Shown here: positions 54,752-64,000 of the stretch, one piece after another | How positions within the stretch are numbered: position 1 is the stretch's first letter | Layout of the letters: every line of letters begins with the position of its first letter | Assembly: GCF_000471905.2 (NCBI RefSeq) | Contig: NW_006498549.1 | Coordinates: 90,857 to 154,856, forward strand | DNA: 64,000 nucleotides | Reading direction: 5' to 3' | Source: Amborella trichopoda | Taxonomy: Eukaryota > Streptophyta > Magnoliopsida > Amborellales > Amborellaceae | Notes under the pieces: model-generated | What the model saw: the letters and a program-made list of their open reading frames with translations, nothing else | The model's database searches: none | Told to the model about the DNA's origin: nothing | Position numbers and translations under genes: made by a program

Positions 54752-56590
54752 ATGGATGAAGTTAGCCCAAGAGGTGTGGTCACCGTGAATGAGGTGGTCT
54801 TGGCTGCAGGAGCTGAAGTCGAAGGGACAATGGCCATAGCTATGGCCGTCTCTAGGGGAGAAACTTCGAAACCCAAGTTGCCAGTCTTTAGGCCCTAATC
54901 GCCTCAACTTTTGATGACCCAGGAACTAGGGCCTCTTTCACCACATCAGGAGTAGTTGCCCCAGGTTGCTCAAGCCTCTCCTCAATACCAGGCTCCCCTC
55001 CTTGCGAAGTGCTGGTGCCTTCATCTCTCACTCCCCCATCCATGTCATTGGGAGGAATTGCCACTGGTTGCTCAAACCTCTCATTAGGACCCTCTTCCGA
55101 AGAAGTGTTGAAGCCTTCATTGTTCACATCCTCATCCCTGTTGTCGGGAACAATCACTTTAGATTGCTCAAATGGGATAGGCTCCTCTTCTCCAACAATT
55201 CATGGGCCCTCATCGCCTGCAGCTTCCTTATGTGGCTTAGATGCCTCAATAACTCTGAGCTCTTTTCCTTAAACAACAATCGAGCCTTCATCAGCAGCCC
55301 CACTTGCAGCCTCGCTTCACTCTCCCAATTTTGAAGGGGAGATCTCCCCTAGACATAGATCCGAATCCGAAGTCATTCTCCCTGGGGAGGAGGGAGCCAG
55401 TGTCGACTCATGCATTGACTCAACCGTCACAGGACCCACCTCATGGACCGGTGATGCCACTCCAAGGTCAGAGGCCATCTCCCAATTTGAAAGAATGATG
55501 ATAGGCTTTGAGGCACTAATATCTTCATCCTTAGTTTCTGAAGTAGTAGGGGATGCAGAGCTAATTGCTGGTTTAGGCACAACAGATGGCCTAACACTCT
55601 TACTCCTTCGAAGAAGTGCAGCAGTAGACCGGGACCTGGAGGTGTTAGTGTGAGCAGGGCGCATCCTCTTCTTCTTCCCTTCTTGTGAAGATGCAGTTTT
55701 CCCTCGACCATCACCACGAGAAGCAACAGCAGCAGGAGTACTGTGAGGACGGTTCCCTATTAAGGCATTTAGATCTTGCATCGGACGTCCTTCGTGACCG
55801 GGAACCCTACGACCTTCTTTCCACTAAAAAATGGAACTAAGGTTGTCAAAGAGGGATCTCATCCTCTCCTTTAGAGCAAGCACCTATAGAGATGGGTCAT
55901 CCGCTACTATTTCTCATGGCACCCCAAGACATTTTTAGCTCCAGGGATAATCCAATTTAATGATACGACCAAAAGGACGGGCTTTGAAGCTTTTCCCATG
56001 CTTGGTCTCCTAGTGTTAGTTGTTGTCTTCTCCTTTCCTGAGGTGGTCCACCTCCCAATACCCATGGTTGGTGATCCTCCACCAACGCTCATGTGCCTCA
56101 ATTGCTTGGACCATCATGCCAAAATGAGGTATGAAAAACTTGTTTACCTCAGTGATCTCCAAGAAATTTGACCAAACAGTACGAACATGGACCGCCTTCC
56201 ATGATTTGCGAAGGGTCCCCAGTCCTTTTGTCTTCCCAGCATTTACCTTGCCATAATGTTTCTCAAATAAGACTGGGAAGGGACAACCCTGATCAAGCCC
56301 ATGTTGTCGAGCGAAGCAATGGGCGTAATACCCTAAGAGTTTGAACTATAAGGGGTGCAATAGGCAAAGACGCCTCCTCTAATGCTTAGATTGTACATGA
56401 GCTCTCAAATGCTCATGGGGGCACCATTCAGCTCCTTGCCAAGCTCACCCACCAGAGCAGAGTCAGTGAAACACCCTACTGGAAAGGGACTCGTCGCATG
56501 CTGGAGGACTCCTTCCTGAACAGATTTCGCACAAGCTCAGGGGTATGAAAAATGAGCCTTTGCCCAATGATATTCACTAAATGAGGATAC
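54752..56590 (-). pseudogene. PMD gene, decayed C-terminal part
   Basis: Downstream of the open PMD frame the sequence continues in the same sense with many stops. Readable pieces are 55,317-55,781 (Ser-rich, with a KKKRMRP basic cluster that may be a nuclear localisation signal) and 54,888-55,157 (acidic, with a repeated RFEQP/RLEQP motif). PMD proteins in plant transposons often have such low-complexity tails. The sequence stops being recognisable at the E4 junction. Confidence 0.55.
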
Positions 56591-56592
56591 AT

Positions 56593-57630
56593 TCATTCCT
56601 CCAAAGATAGGTTTCTGATGTATGTGTTGGGAAAGTAGGTTGCAAGCCACCCGAACACATAATGAATGGGGAAAGGTGTCTTGAAGTCCCCAAGAAAGGC
56701 CTCAGCATCAACCAGCCCATGACCGCCTTCCTTCCCTTTATAAAGTTTTCCCCATGACATAGCTCCCAACCCATAGTAGATGTTGCAAAGGACTGGTTGT
56801 GGAAGGGCATATTGGCACCCCCTCGTCATGTCACAAGCGATGTAAAGTGTGCCTGTATGAATTATATCTGCTCCCCCAGGAAGAGCAAACTTACAGAGAA
56901 ACAAGGCCAAATAGGTGGCCAGAAATGCATCATCGCTCTCGAGCTGGCATTTATAAACTGGAGGTGTTTCTTCTCTAACAACCTTCCCTTTTTTCCCCAA
57001 ATAGCAATCAAACTCGACCACATCAGGGTGTTCACCGTAGAAGAACCTTACCCACTGGGTGAAGGTTACATAGCCACCATTAGATTTGGAGCTAAGGAGT
57101 TGGTAGATCTCAAAAATCTCCTTAAGCCTAGCAGGAGGTGGCTCGGTTCCCAAAGGTGCCCCACCAAAGATGACTGAGTTCTGAGGCACAAACTCATCAT
57201 ACATTACTCCCATCAGTGATATGCCACAAATGAAATGCATATCTAGTGGAGAGATCCCTGCCTCGCCATGACTAAAGAGCCATGTGTTGCTAACATGACT
57301 CCACGTTTCCAACAGCACCTTGATGGTGTTTGAGCAGCAGTCAAAATATCCTACGGAGTATTGAATTGCCACCGACAACAAAGCACGCTCAAGTTTTTCG
57401 GCATACAAGTGTAGAATATTATTGATCCAAGAAGAATACCCTCTCAAAAATTGGTGCTTCCCTTGCACTTGGAGTCCAGTAGGGGACAAAACTAACCCGT
57501 TCGTCTTGGCCATTCTCTTCTCGAGGGTGGGCAGTTTTTCACCCGAAGCTATCTCCCAATGTAGGCAGTGAAGAAGTACCAAACCTTCCTTGTCGAAACT
57601 GCTGTGATGAGGCCAGAACTTCCCTGTCAA
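56593..57630 (-). CDS. Plant mobile domain protein (PMD, PF10536 type), 345 codons open
   Basis: The longest believable protein here. Motifs of the aminotransferase-like plant mobile domain: WLFSHGEAGISPLDMHFICG (about residues 116-135), GGYVTFTQWVRFFYGEHPD (about 185-203), DDAFLATYLALFLCKFALPG (about 232-251), and FPIHYVFGWLATYFPNTY near the end. PMD proteins occur as cellular genes (MAIN/MAIL1, transposon silencing) and as passengers of MULE, gypsy and copia elements; biochemical activity is not established. A TATA lies 90 bp upstream of the Met at 57,630. Its promoter resembles the opposite-strand promoters of E1 and E2, so I infer an antisense accessory gene of a + strand Tat element, most simply E3. 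The frame ends early, so the protein is probably truncated. Confidence 0.75.
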   Translation of the reverse strand: MTGKFWPHHSSFDKEGLVLLHCLHWEIASGEKLPTLEKRMAKTNGLVLSPTGLQVQGKHQFLRGYSSWINNILHLYAEKLERALLSVAIQYSVGYFDCCSNTIKVLLETWSHVSNTWLFSHGEAGISPLDMHFICGISLMGVMYDEFVPQNSVIFGGAPLGTEPPPARLKEIFEIYQLLSSKSNGGYVTFTQWVRFFYGEHPDVVEFDCYLGKKGKVVREETPPVYKCQLESDDAFLATYLALFLCKFALPGGADIIHTGTLYIACDMTRGCQYALPQPVLCNIYYGLGAMSWGKLYKGKEGGHGLVDAEAFLGDFKTPFPIHYVFGWLATYFPNTYIRNLSLEE

Positions 57631-57659
57631 AAACCTCTCCAGTACACTATGCCCTCACC

Positions 57660-57845
57660 AATGTTGTTTATGGAATTTTACCAAGGTAAAAAAGGTAAAT
57701 GGGGTTTTACCCCCTTTTATATACGAGACATCCCAAAATTGCACCCTACAAAATGAGAATTCCACTCAATTCCAGAAGGCCAAACAACGATGGGTCGGGT
57801 TAGGGTCGGGGTCGGGTCGGGTCTAGGCCTGAGCCCAAACCTCAG
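57660..57845 (-). promoter_or_regulatory. Promoter of the PMD gene (TATATAAAA at 57,716-57,725)
   Basis: On the -, CGTATATAAAAGGGGGTAAA followed by ACCCCATTTACC, with TCGTTGTTTGGCCTTCTGG upstream. It matches 180-330 (-) and 13,500-13,650 (+). Confidence 0.7.
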
Positions 57846-57849
57846 CATG

Positions 57850-58000
57850 CCACTGTGGAGCGCATTCCCTCGCCGCATGTTGCCGCCGAGAGCATTCCCT
57901 CACCACATGTTGCTGCCGAGCACGTTCCCTCTCCACACATTGTTGCCAAGCGCGTTCTCTCACCACATGTGCTGCCAAGCGCATTCTCTTGTCAAGAGCA
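57850..58000. repeat. 30-bp tandem repeat (CACATGTTGCTGCCGAGCAC)
   Basis: Five units of 30 bp upstream of the PMD promoter, at the position where E1 has a 45-bp and E2 a 25-bp array. A GGGTCGG run sits between array and TATA. Confidence 0.85.
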
Positions 58001-58164
58001 ACCGAACACGAATATTGTCATGCGCGCTCTACATGTCATGACCCCACCCGAAACCCCCATACCGTACTCGATGGAGGGTGACCGGGTGCGGGTGCGAGTT
58101 CGTGATCCAGAGGTAGCGAATGCCACTCAGGTCAGAGTGCGCTCATTGTTTTATTAACATGGTA

Positions 58165-60540
58165 AACAAAGCAAACCATGAAAAGAAACTAAAACAATGA
58201 TTCTAAGGACAGATAAACACTCAAAATTTTCCATTTCCAAGCACCAAGAATATACTATATAAAATTTCTCCCAAAAACATTACAGCTCAATTTGGGGCAT
58301 CAGGTCCCAAAAGTACATGTCTTCCACAATAAGCAATAATTAAGGCCAAACTTCTCACTAAAACATATAATGGGGGAGAGTGCCTTCGTCAGCTCCGGAT
58401 CTCAACCGCCAACTACTTCTACTAAGCCACATCTTCCACCTGTGACTAATGCTCTACAGAGAAGGTAAAATAATAGAATGAGCTGAATAGCCCAATAAGT
58501 AAGTTTAGGTACTATGAATCATTAATAAATCCATCATAGTATAAATATTAGATAAATCAGGAATCTCATCAGTGTAATAATCATAGGCATCATTTCAAGT
58601 ATCAAAATTCTCATTCGATCAATACAATAATTATCATTCACATTTACAATGTAAATAATAGATATGAGAATTAGCAGTTTAGGAAACCTTTCTTAAACGA
58701 ACACCATCATAATGCATAATAGTCATGCATTTCACAAAATCAGTCATTCATCTATAACAAAACATGATCCAAAACATATGTTATTGTCTTAAATGTGTAT
58801 ACCCTTGCTTTACCATAGAGCACATTTCATTTCATAACAAACAGATGGTCAGGTCATGCAATATGCCAAAGCATGTACCTCACTGACATTAGTCACATAA
58901 GTAGGCCCTGCAATACCCTCAAAGTAAACACCTCTCAATCTCAATCTGGGCCATGCAATACGCACAAAGCATGTCAACGTCCTCATAACACTAATCGCAT
59001 CAGTCACATAAATAGGCCCTACAATACTCTCAAAGCAGGAACCCACTCATATCAATCTTGGGCATGTAATACACATAAGGGATGCTAAAGAATGCTTTTA
59101 GTATCCATAACTTCAGTCGCACCTCCAATGGGTGATCCATTGCATGTGCTCAATATCACAATATCATAACAGAACAATACCCACTACCAATGGGTGGCCT
59201 ATTACGTAGTGGTCACTATAACAGTATCATAATACAACAGTCCCCCGTTTCTCAAAAGCATAACTCCCAATCTAGAGAGTGTGCCAAAATAATTAAAACA
59301 TGCAACTCGAAGTTTATACATATATATTTAAAATGGCGTGGTTTGAAGGTATTTGGACAATATTTGATAGGTCAAAATCTAGGCACAAAGTGAGTGACAG
59401 TCACTGGAATTTCTTGCAATTGTGAACAATAATATACCGTCACATTTTGGGGCATAACTCTCAACCTACAGGAAATTTCAAAAAGAGTTCAAAATGAAAC
59501 TTTTAGTACATACACAGATATTTCAAGTGGCAGTGGCTTTGAAGCATCCAGACTCTGTTTACTTAGTCCAGATTTGTGACAACAAAGGTATCATCAGTGA
59601 AATCTAGTGAAATCTGCTAACAGTGATCTATATGCACAATTTAAGCATAGTTCATCATTTCTGAAGAATTTGGACAAGGTTAAAACATAAACATCATAGT
59701 ATACACATGTATTTATCAAATTTAAGTGATTTAAGAGTATTTGGACATCATCTAATAGGTCAAACATTTGGTACAAAAAGAGTAACAGTCCAGGAATTTT
59801 CTGCAATGTTTTAACAATGACATACCCACATTGTTTGAGGCATAATTTCTAATACATGAGAAATTTCAAGAAGATATAAAAAGAAAAGTTTAAATAGACA
59901 ACCATATCATTCATTCAAAACCTGTTTGGGTCCATTTGAACACTATTTGGCCACTGAAAAGTCCAATGCAAGAGCCGTCACAGTTCTTGAAATTATCCTT
60001 CTCATGTTTATCATACATTCAAGAACATTCAATAGTGCATAAGCCAATGTAAATCTTGATGCAAAACCAAGTACATATTAAACTGTTCCCAAAAGAAAAC
60101 AACTTCCCACATTTCCACCACAAATGGAATCATTACAGAGCTCAATAGATCATGGCATCTGAGATCATAATGCATTCATACTCATACATTTCATCCTAGC
60201 ATTTTTCCCCCATTTTCAACACTTAACATAAATTCCAATAATTTTATTGATGCATAATAGCTAGACTCACTTACCTGATGCTCACGGTGCTCCCAAACGC
60301 CACACACAAACCACTTCAACCTTCTTAGCAAGGCTCCCCAACGATAGCAGCAGAGGGGCTCACACTTGAGCTCTAGAGAGAGAAAGTTGTCAAAAGAAGA
60401 AGGGAGATGAGCAATAAGGTGGAGGAGTGAAAAAGAGTGGCGCTTAAGAACCCGTGGGTAAGTGGGTTTGTCATGGCTAACATGCATAGTTTTGATAAGG
60501 GTGGCGATGACACGTACAGCGCTGCGCTGACAGTTGTACA
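58165..60540 (-). mobile_element. AT-rich, LTR-like block of unknown element
   Basis: No coding sequence. Features suggest an LTR or leader read on the -: a consensus splice donor CAGGTAAGTGAG at about 60,265-60,280, preceded by a CT/GA region. Two units of about 100 bp with GCCCTGCAATACCCTCAAAG (58,860-59,070), and three repeats with GCATAACTC (59,260, 59,451, 59,841). I find no LTR termini. A degraded chromovirus or copia LTR is the likeliest identity. Confidence 0.4.
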
Positions 60541-60569
60541 AGTTTGACTAAGCACACATGACACTACAC

Positions 60570-60885
60570 TCCTACAATGAATGGCGCTGCTCACTCGCGG
60601 CAATGACACATGCGGCAAAGCTCTCCTATTCACAGATGGTGCTGACTTCTTTCTCTTCACAGCAGGCGCTGCTCCTCATTCGTAGACAGCGATTGGCCTC
60701 TTACATAGCCAGTGTTGAGTCCTCTTACACAGCTGGCACTGGGGTCGTACACAGCCGATGCTGGGTCTCTTGCTCGGCTGGCACTGGGTCTTCTTACACA
60801 GCTGGCGCTAGCTCATACATAGCCAACACTGGGTCTTCTTACACAGCTAGCACTTGGCTCATACACAGCCAGTGCTGGGTCTCTT
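60570..60885. repeat. 22-25-bp tandem repeat (ACACAGCTGGCACTGGGTC)
   Basis: About a dozen units, related to 14,340-14,570. Units contain AGC-TGGCGC-TAGCT-like palindromes. Confidence 0.8.
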
Positions 60886-61112
60886 GCCTTGATCTCGCCT
60901 ACTCGAATCTAGGTGATAGGGTGATAGGTGTCGGAAGACCTGGGACTACGATCGCTCTCTTGGGAACCTTGTTCCCAGAACAAGGGCAGGTGCCAATTAG
61001 TGAGAGAGGAATTTGATACATGAGCTAGGTACCAACCTCACCTGGGTCCGTGACTTACTCGCGCTTACTCGCACGGGCACCTTCTTAGATCATGACAGAA
61101 AGCCCCTCGACT
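60886..61112 (-). mobile_element. Tat LTR U5 fragment
   Basis: CTTGATCTCGCC...GATCGCTCTCTTGGGAACC...TCACCTGGGTCC...GGGCACC-TTCTTAGATCA matches U5 at 8,225-8,460. Both LTR end and the rest are missing. It ends where chromovirus RT sequence starts. Confidence 0.75.
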
Positions 61113-61754
61113 GCTTTAGCTGACAAGGAAATTGAATTCTCTATTGAATTATTGCCAGGGGTAGCTCCAATTTCTAAGGCACCATACAGAATGGCACTTG
61201 CAGAACTTAAGGAACTTAAACAACAATTGGAAGAATTATTAGATAAAGGTTTTATCAGGCCCATTGTGTCACCTTGGGGTGCTCCGGTATTGTTTGTTAA
61301 AAATAAAGATGGGACCATGAGATTGTGTATCGATTATAGACAGTTGAACCAAGTGACAGTGAAAGATAAGTATCCATTACCTAGAATTGATGATTTATTT
61401 GACCAATTACAAAGATCACAAGTATTTTCAAAAATTGATCTTAGATCTAGAAACCATCAGCTTAAGATTAAAAGTAAAGATGTTCCCAAGACAGCTTTCA
61501 GAACAAGGTATGGCCATTATGAATTTTTAGTTATGCCTTTTAGATTAACCAATGCACCGGCTGCATTTATGGATTTTATGAATCGAATCTTTAAGCCCTT
61601 TTTGGATAAATTTATTGTGGTATTCATCGATGATATTTTAATTTATTCAAAGAATCAGAAGGAACATGAGCAGCATGTAAGAATGGTATTGCAAATATTA
61701 AGAGAAAAGAAATTATATGCCAAACTTAGTAAATGTGAATTTTGGCTTGAATAA
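61113..61754 (+). pseudogene. E6 chromovirus reverse transcriptase (Tekay/Del-like)
   Basis: It would copy element RNA. Order of motifs: [63 protein letters not shown], and the active site [12 protein letters not shown] at about 61,617-61,652. The usual GYHQ is RNHQ and PFG is PFR. A Met at 61,092 opens the frame, but its first codons come from the Tat U5 scrap, so that start is accidental and gag, protease and the RT N terminus are missing. A TAA at 61,752 stands where a Gln codon is expected. Confidence 0.93.
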
Positions 61755-62517
61755 GTGACGTTTTTAGGACATGTCATATCAAAGGAAGGTCTATCAGTTG
61801 ATCCTTCAAAGGTTGAAGCCATTGTTAATTGGAAAAAACCAAGTAATGTGACTAAAGTTTGAAGCTTTTGGGGATTGGCAAGATATTATAGAAAATTTGT
61901 AGAAGGATTTTCTCGAATCGCAACCCCATTGACTTGATTGACACAGAAAAATATCAAATTTGAGTGGAAAAGTGAATGTGAGGAGAGTTTTCAAGAACAA
62001 AAAGTTCGATTAACTTCAGCACCTATTTTAACTATTCCTGAGGGCAGTGGTGGATTTGTGATTTATAGTGATGCTTCACATAAAGTCTTAGGCTGTGTTT
62101 TAATGCAATATGGGAAAGTAGTGGCATATGCATCTTGACAGTTGAAAGAATATAAGAAAAAATATCCAATTCATGACTTGGACTTGGCTGCAATAATATT
62201 CGCTTTGAAAATGTGGAGGCATTATCTATATGATGAGCAATTCGAAATATACATGGATCATAAGAGCTTAAAATACCTCTTCTCACAGAAGGATTTAATA
62301 TGCAGCAGATAAGATTGATGGATTTCTTAAAAGATTATGATTGTACAATCCATTATCGTTCAGGAAAAGTCAACGTTGTGGCCGACGCTCTAAGTAGAAA
62401 ATCTACGGCAGTCTTAGCTCATCTAATGATCCAAGAAATGTTAGAGGAAATAGTGGATTGGCATCCGACTCCGTCCATTAATAGTGTGGTACGTACGATT
62501 TCCTACATTAAGGCTTA
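61755..62517 (+). pseudogene. E6 RNase H, broken by stops and a 1-base deletion
   Basis: TFLGHVISKEGLSVDPSKVEA and ARYYRKFVEGFSRIATPLT precede the RNase H core: IYSDASHKVLGCVL (first Asp), HDLDLAAIIFALK (catalytic Glu replaced by Asp) and MDHKSLKYL. Stops lie near 61,861, 61,936 and 62,138, each a TGA where Arg is usual. One base is missing at about 62,294-62,298. After it the frame 62,300-62,518 continues with HYRSGKVNVVADALSRK, the normal end of the domain. Confidence 0.9.
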
Positions 62518-63480
62518 ACCCCAATTAATCCAATAGATTCGATCGACACAAAAGAAAGACCCTCAGCTTATAATAATTGTAGAAGAGGTGAAGCTGGGAA
62601 AGAGAGAAGAATTCTCTGTATGTAGTAAGGATTTGCTAAGATTTAAAGGTCAGGTTTGTGTCCCAAATGATGAGAGTGTGAAGAAAGCTATCTTGGAAGA
62701 AGCACATCACTCTTGTTATACGATACATCTTGGAAGTATTAAAATGTATCAGGACCTGAAGAAAACCTTTTGGTGGAATAATATGAAAAAAGAGGTAGTA
62801 CTATTTGTGTCTAAGTGCCTAATATGCCAGCAAGTAAAAGCTGAGCATCAAAGGCCCGTTGGGTTGTTACAGCTTTTACTCATACCAGAGTGGAAGTTGG
62901 AGCACATCTCTATGGATTTTACCTCTAGCTTGCCTAGAACAAATTCAAGACATGATAGCGTATGGGTCATTGTGGACCGGCTGACCAAAGCTGCCTACTT
63001 TCTGCCGATTCGCATGACGTACACTTTGGATCGATTGGCCCAGTTGTACATTAAGGAAATAGTGCTGTTGCATGGAGTTCCGGTCAGTATTGTATCGGAC
63101 AGGGATACTCGGTTTACTTCTAAATTTTGGGCTAGGCTACTGTCAGTCATGGGGACGAGACTCACCTTTAGCACTGCCTTTCACCCCCAAACTGATGAAC
63201 AATCGGAGAGGACCATCCAAACCCTAGAAGATATGCTGAGGGCCTGTGTCATTGACTTTACAGGAAGCTGGGATGACCATTTACCCCTGATTGAGTTTGC
63301 TTATAATAATAGCTTCCAAGCCAGTATTTAGATGACACCATATGAAGCCCTGTATGGAAGGAAATGCCGGTCACCCATCTGTTGGGACGAGGTTGGTGAA
63401 AGAAAGCTTTTAGGGCCAGAAATTGTCCAGGTAACCACAGATAAGATAGCATTAATTCGAGAAAGGCTCAGGATAGCTTA
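62518..63480 (+). pseudogene. E6 integrase, catalytic triad present, stops in frame
   Basis: The 247-codon frame 62,588-63,331 has the zinc-binding part ([18 protein letters not shown]) and the core: SMDFTSSLP (Asp), [10 protein letters not shown] (Asp) and [10 protein letters not shown] (Glu), with 35 residues between the last two. TDGQSE has become TDEQSE. A TAG at 63,329 replaces Gln in [12 protein letters not shown], and a TAA near 63,479 replaces another Gln. It is a typical Ty3/gypsy chromovirus integrase. Confidence 0.92.
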
Positions 63481-63955
63481 AAGTCGGCAAAAGAGTTATG
63501 CCTATAACCGACAAAGAAATCTTGAATTTGAGGAAGGTGATCCAGTTTTCCTAAAAATCTCACCAATAAAATGCATTATGAGATTCGACAAGAAAGGAAA
63601 GCTGAGGCCACGTTACATCGGACCATTTGAAATCCTGGAAAGAATCGAAGGTGTCGCTTATAGACTTGCCTTACCACCTGAATTGGCAAACGTCCATAAT
63701 GTCTTCCATGTATCATCACTACGAAAATATCTGCCCGACCCATCCCAAAATTTGAAATATGAACCTTTACCGATCAGGAAGGACCTATCCTTCATTGAGC
63801 AGCCAATTTTGATACTGGATAGAAGGGTACAAGTATTGCGCAACAAGGAGATTCCTTTGATCCGTATATTATGGCAATACCATTCAAGAGAGGAGTTGAC
63901 TTGGGAACGAGAAGACGACATCAGAGAAAAATATCCCTTTCTTTTTCAATAATCA
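63481..63955 (+). pseudogene. E6 integrase C terminus with chromodomain-like tail
   Basis: Frame 63,578-63,952: GKLRPRYIGPFEILERIEGV (GPY/F module), HNVFHVSSLRKYLPD, then a tail with ILDRRVQVLRNKEIPLIRILW and ELTWEREDDIREKYPFLFQ, which fits the chromodomain-like ending of Tekay/Del elements. The domain targets integration to chromatin in that group. The natural stop is at 63,950-63,952. The last codons and following bases also occur in E5. Confidence 0.88.
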
Positions 63956-63984
63956 GGTACACAAATTTAGAGGACTAAATTTCT

Positions 63985-63999
63985 TTAAGAGGAGAAGAA
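63985..63999 (+). other. E6 polypurine tract at window edge
   Basis: TTAAGAGGAGAAGAA corresponds to the E5 tract before its 3' LTR. The final T of the window would be the first base of the E6 3' LTR (TGTAAC...). Confidence 0.65.
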
Positions 64000-64000
64000 T

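Overview
This window is plant nuclear DNA, almost certainly repeat-rich heterochromatin of an angiosperm. I see no intact host gene, rRNA or tRNA gene. The evidence for a plant is Ty3/gypsy pol of the Tat type (RNase H followed by a second, archaeal-type RNase H), a Tekay/Del-like chromovirus pol, primer-binding sites matching plant tRNA-Arg and initiator tRNA-Met, and a plant mobile domain (PMD) protein. The species cannot be told from the sequence. A 20-base N gap lies at 48,424-48,443.

Layout. E1 (1-6,603, + strand) is the 3' end of a Tat element: a long noncoding region carrying a promoter on the opposite strand, then a 3' LTR. A short spacer and a few units of a 48-bp satellite follow (6,815-6,996). 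E2 (6,997-28,958, - strand) looks like one Tat element but its two ends carry different LTR subfamilies. It has a 5' LTR (25,054-28,958), tRNA-Arg PBS, upstream ORF1, decayed gag, RT, RNase H, aRNase H and integrase, a 3' noncoding region with an opposite-strand promoter, and a different LTR (8,211-12,071) ending in a stub (6,997-8,210) that matches the 5' LTR type. The same 48-bp satellite resumes on the right (28,964-29,790), so the whole block interrupts one satellite array. A spacer without recognised genes (29,791-30,901) leads to three LTR starts in a row, all + strand (30,902; 31,231; 34,321). The last belongs to E3: a 3.87-kb LTR, PBS and ORF1, cut off near 40,636. E4 (40,637-54,751, - strand) is a third Tat element with both outer LTR ends missing, no gag or protease, and mutated RT and integrase active sites. 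Its aRNase H is split by E5 (47,760-49,456), a deleted chromovirus of two LTRs and 108 bp of interior with a perfect 5-bp target duplication. From 54,752 a - strand PMD gene with its own TATA box appears. Its promoter resembles the opposite-strand promoters of E1 and E2, so it is probably the antisense accessory gene of E3. An AT-rich LTR-like block (58,165-60,540), a minisatellite and a Tat U5 scrap lead to E6 (61,113-64,000, + strand), the RT to integrase part of a chromovirus of E5's family, broken by nonsense changes and running off the window at its predicted 3' LTR.

Recurring design. The Tat LTRs (3.1-3.9 kb) are mostly minisatellite. In sense order they hold U3, TATA box, a GA tract facing a CT tract, a tandem array of 26-30-nt hairpins separated by pyrimidine spacers, a 17-bp array, a ~70-bp array, and U5. 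Hairpin sequences differ completely between LTR families, but hairpin size and layout are kept, and compensatory changes occur between monomers. This is the least explained structure in the window. All coding sequence here belongs to mobile elements, and most is visibly pseudogenised.
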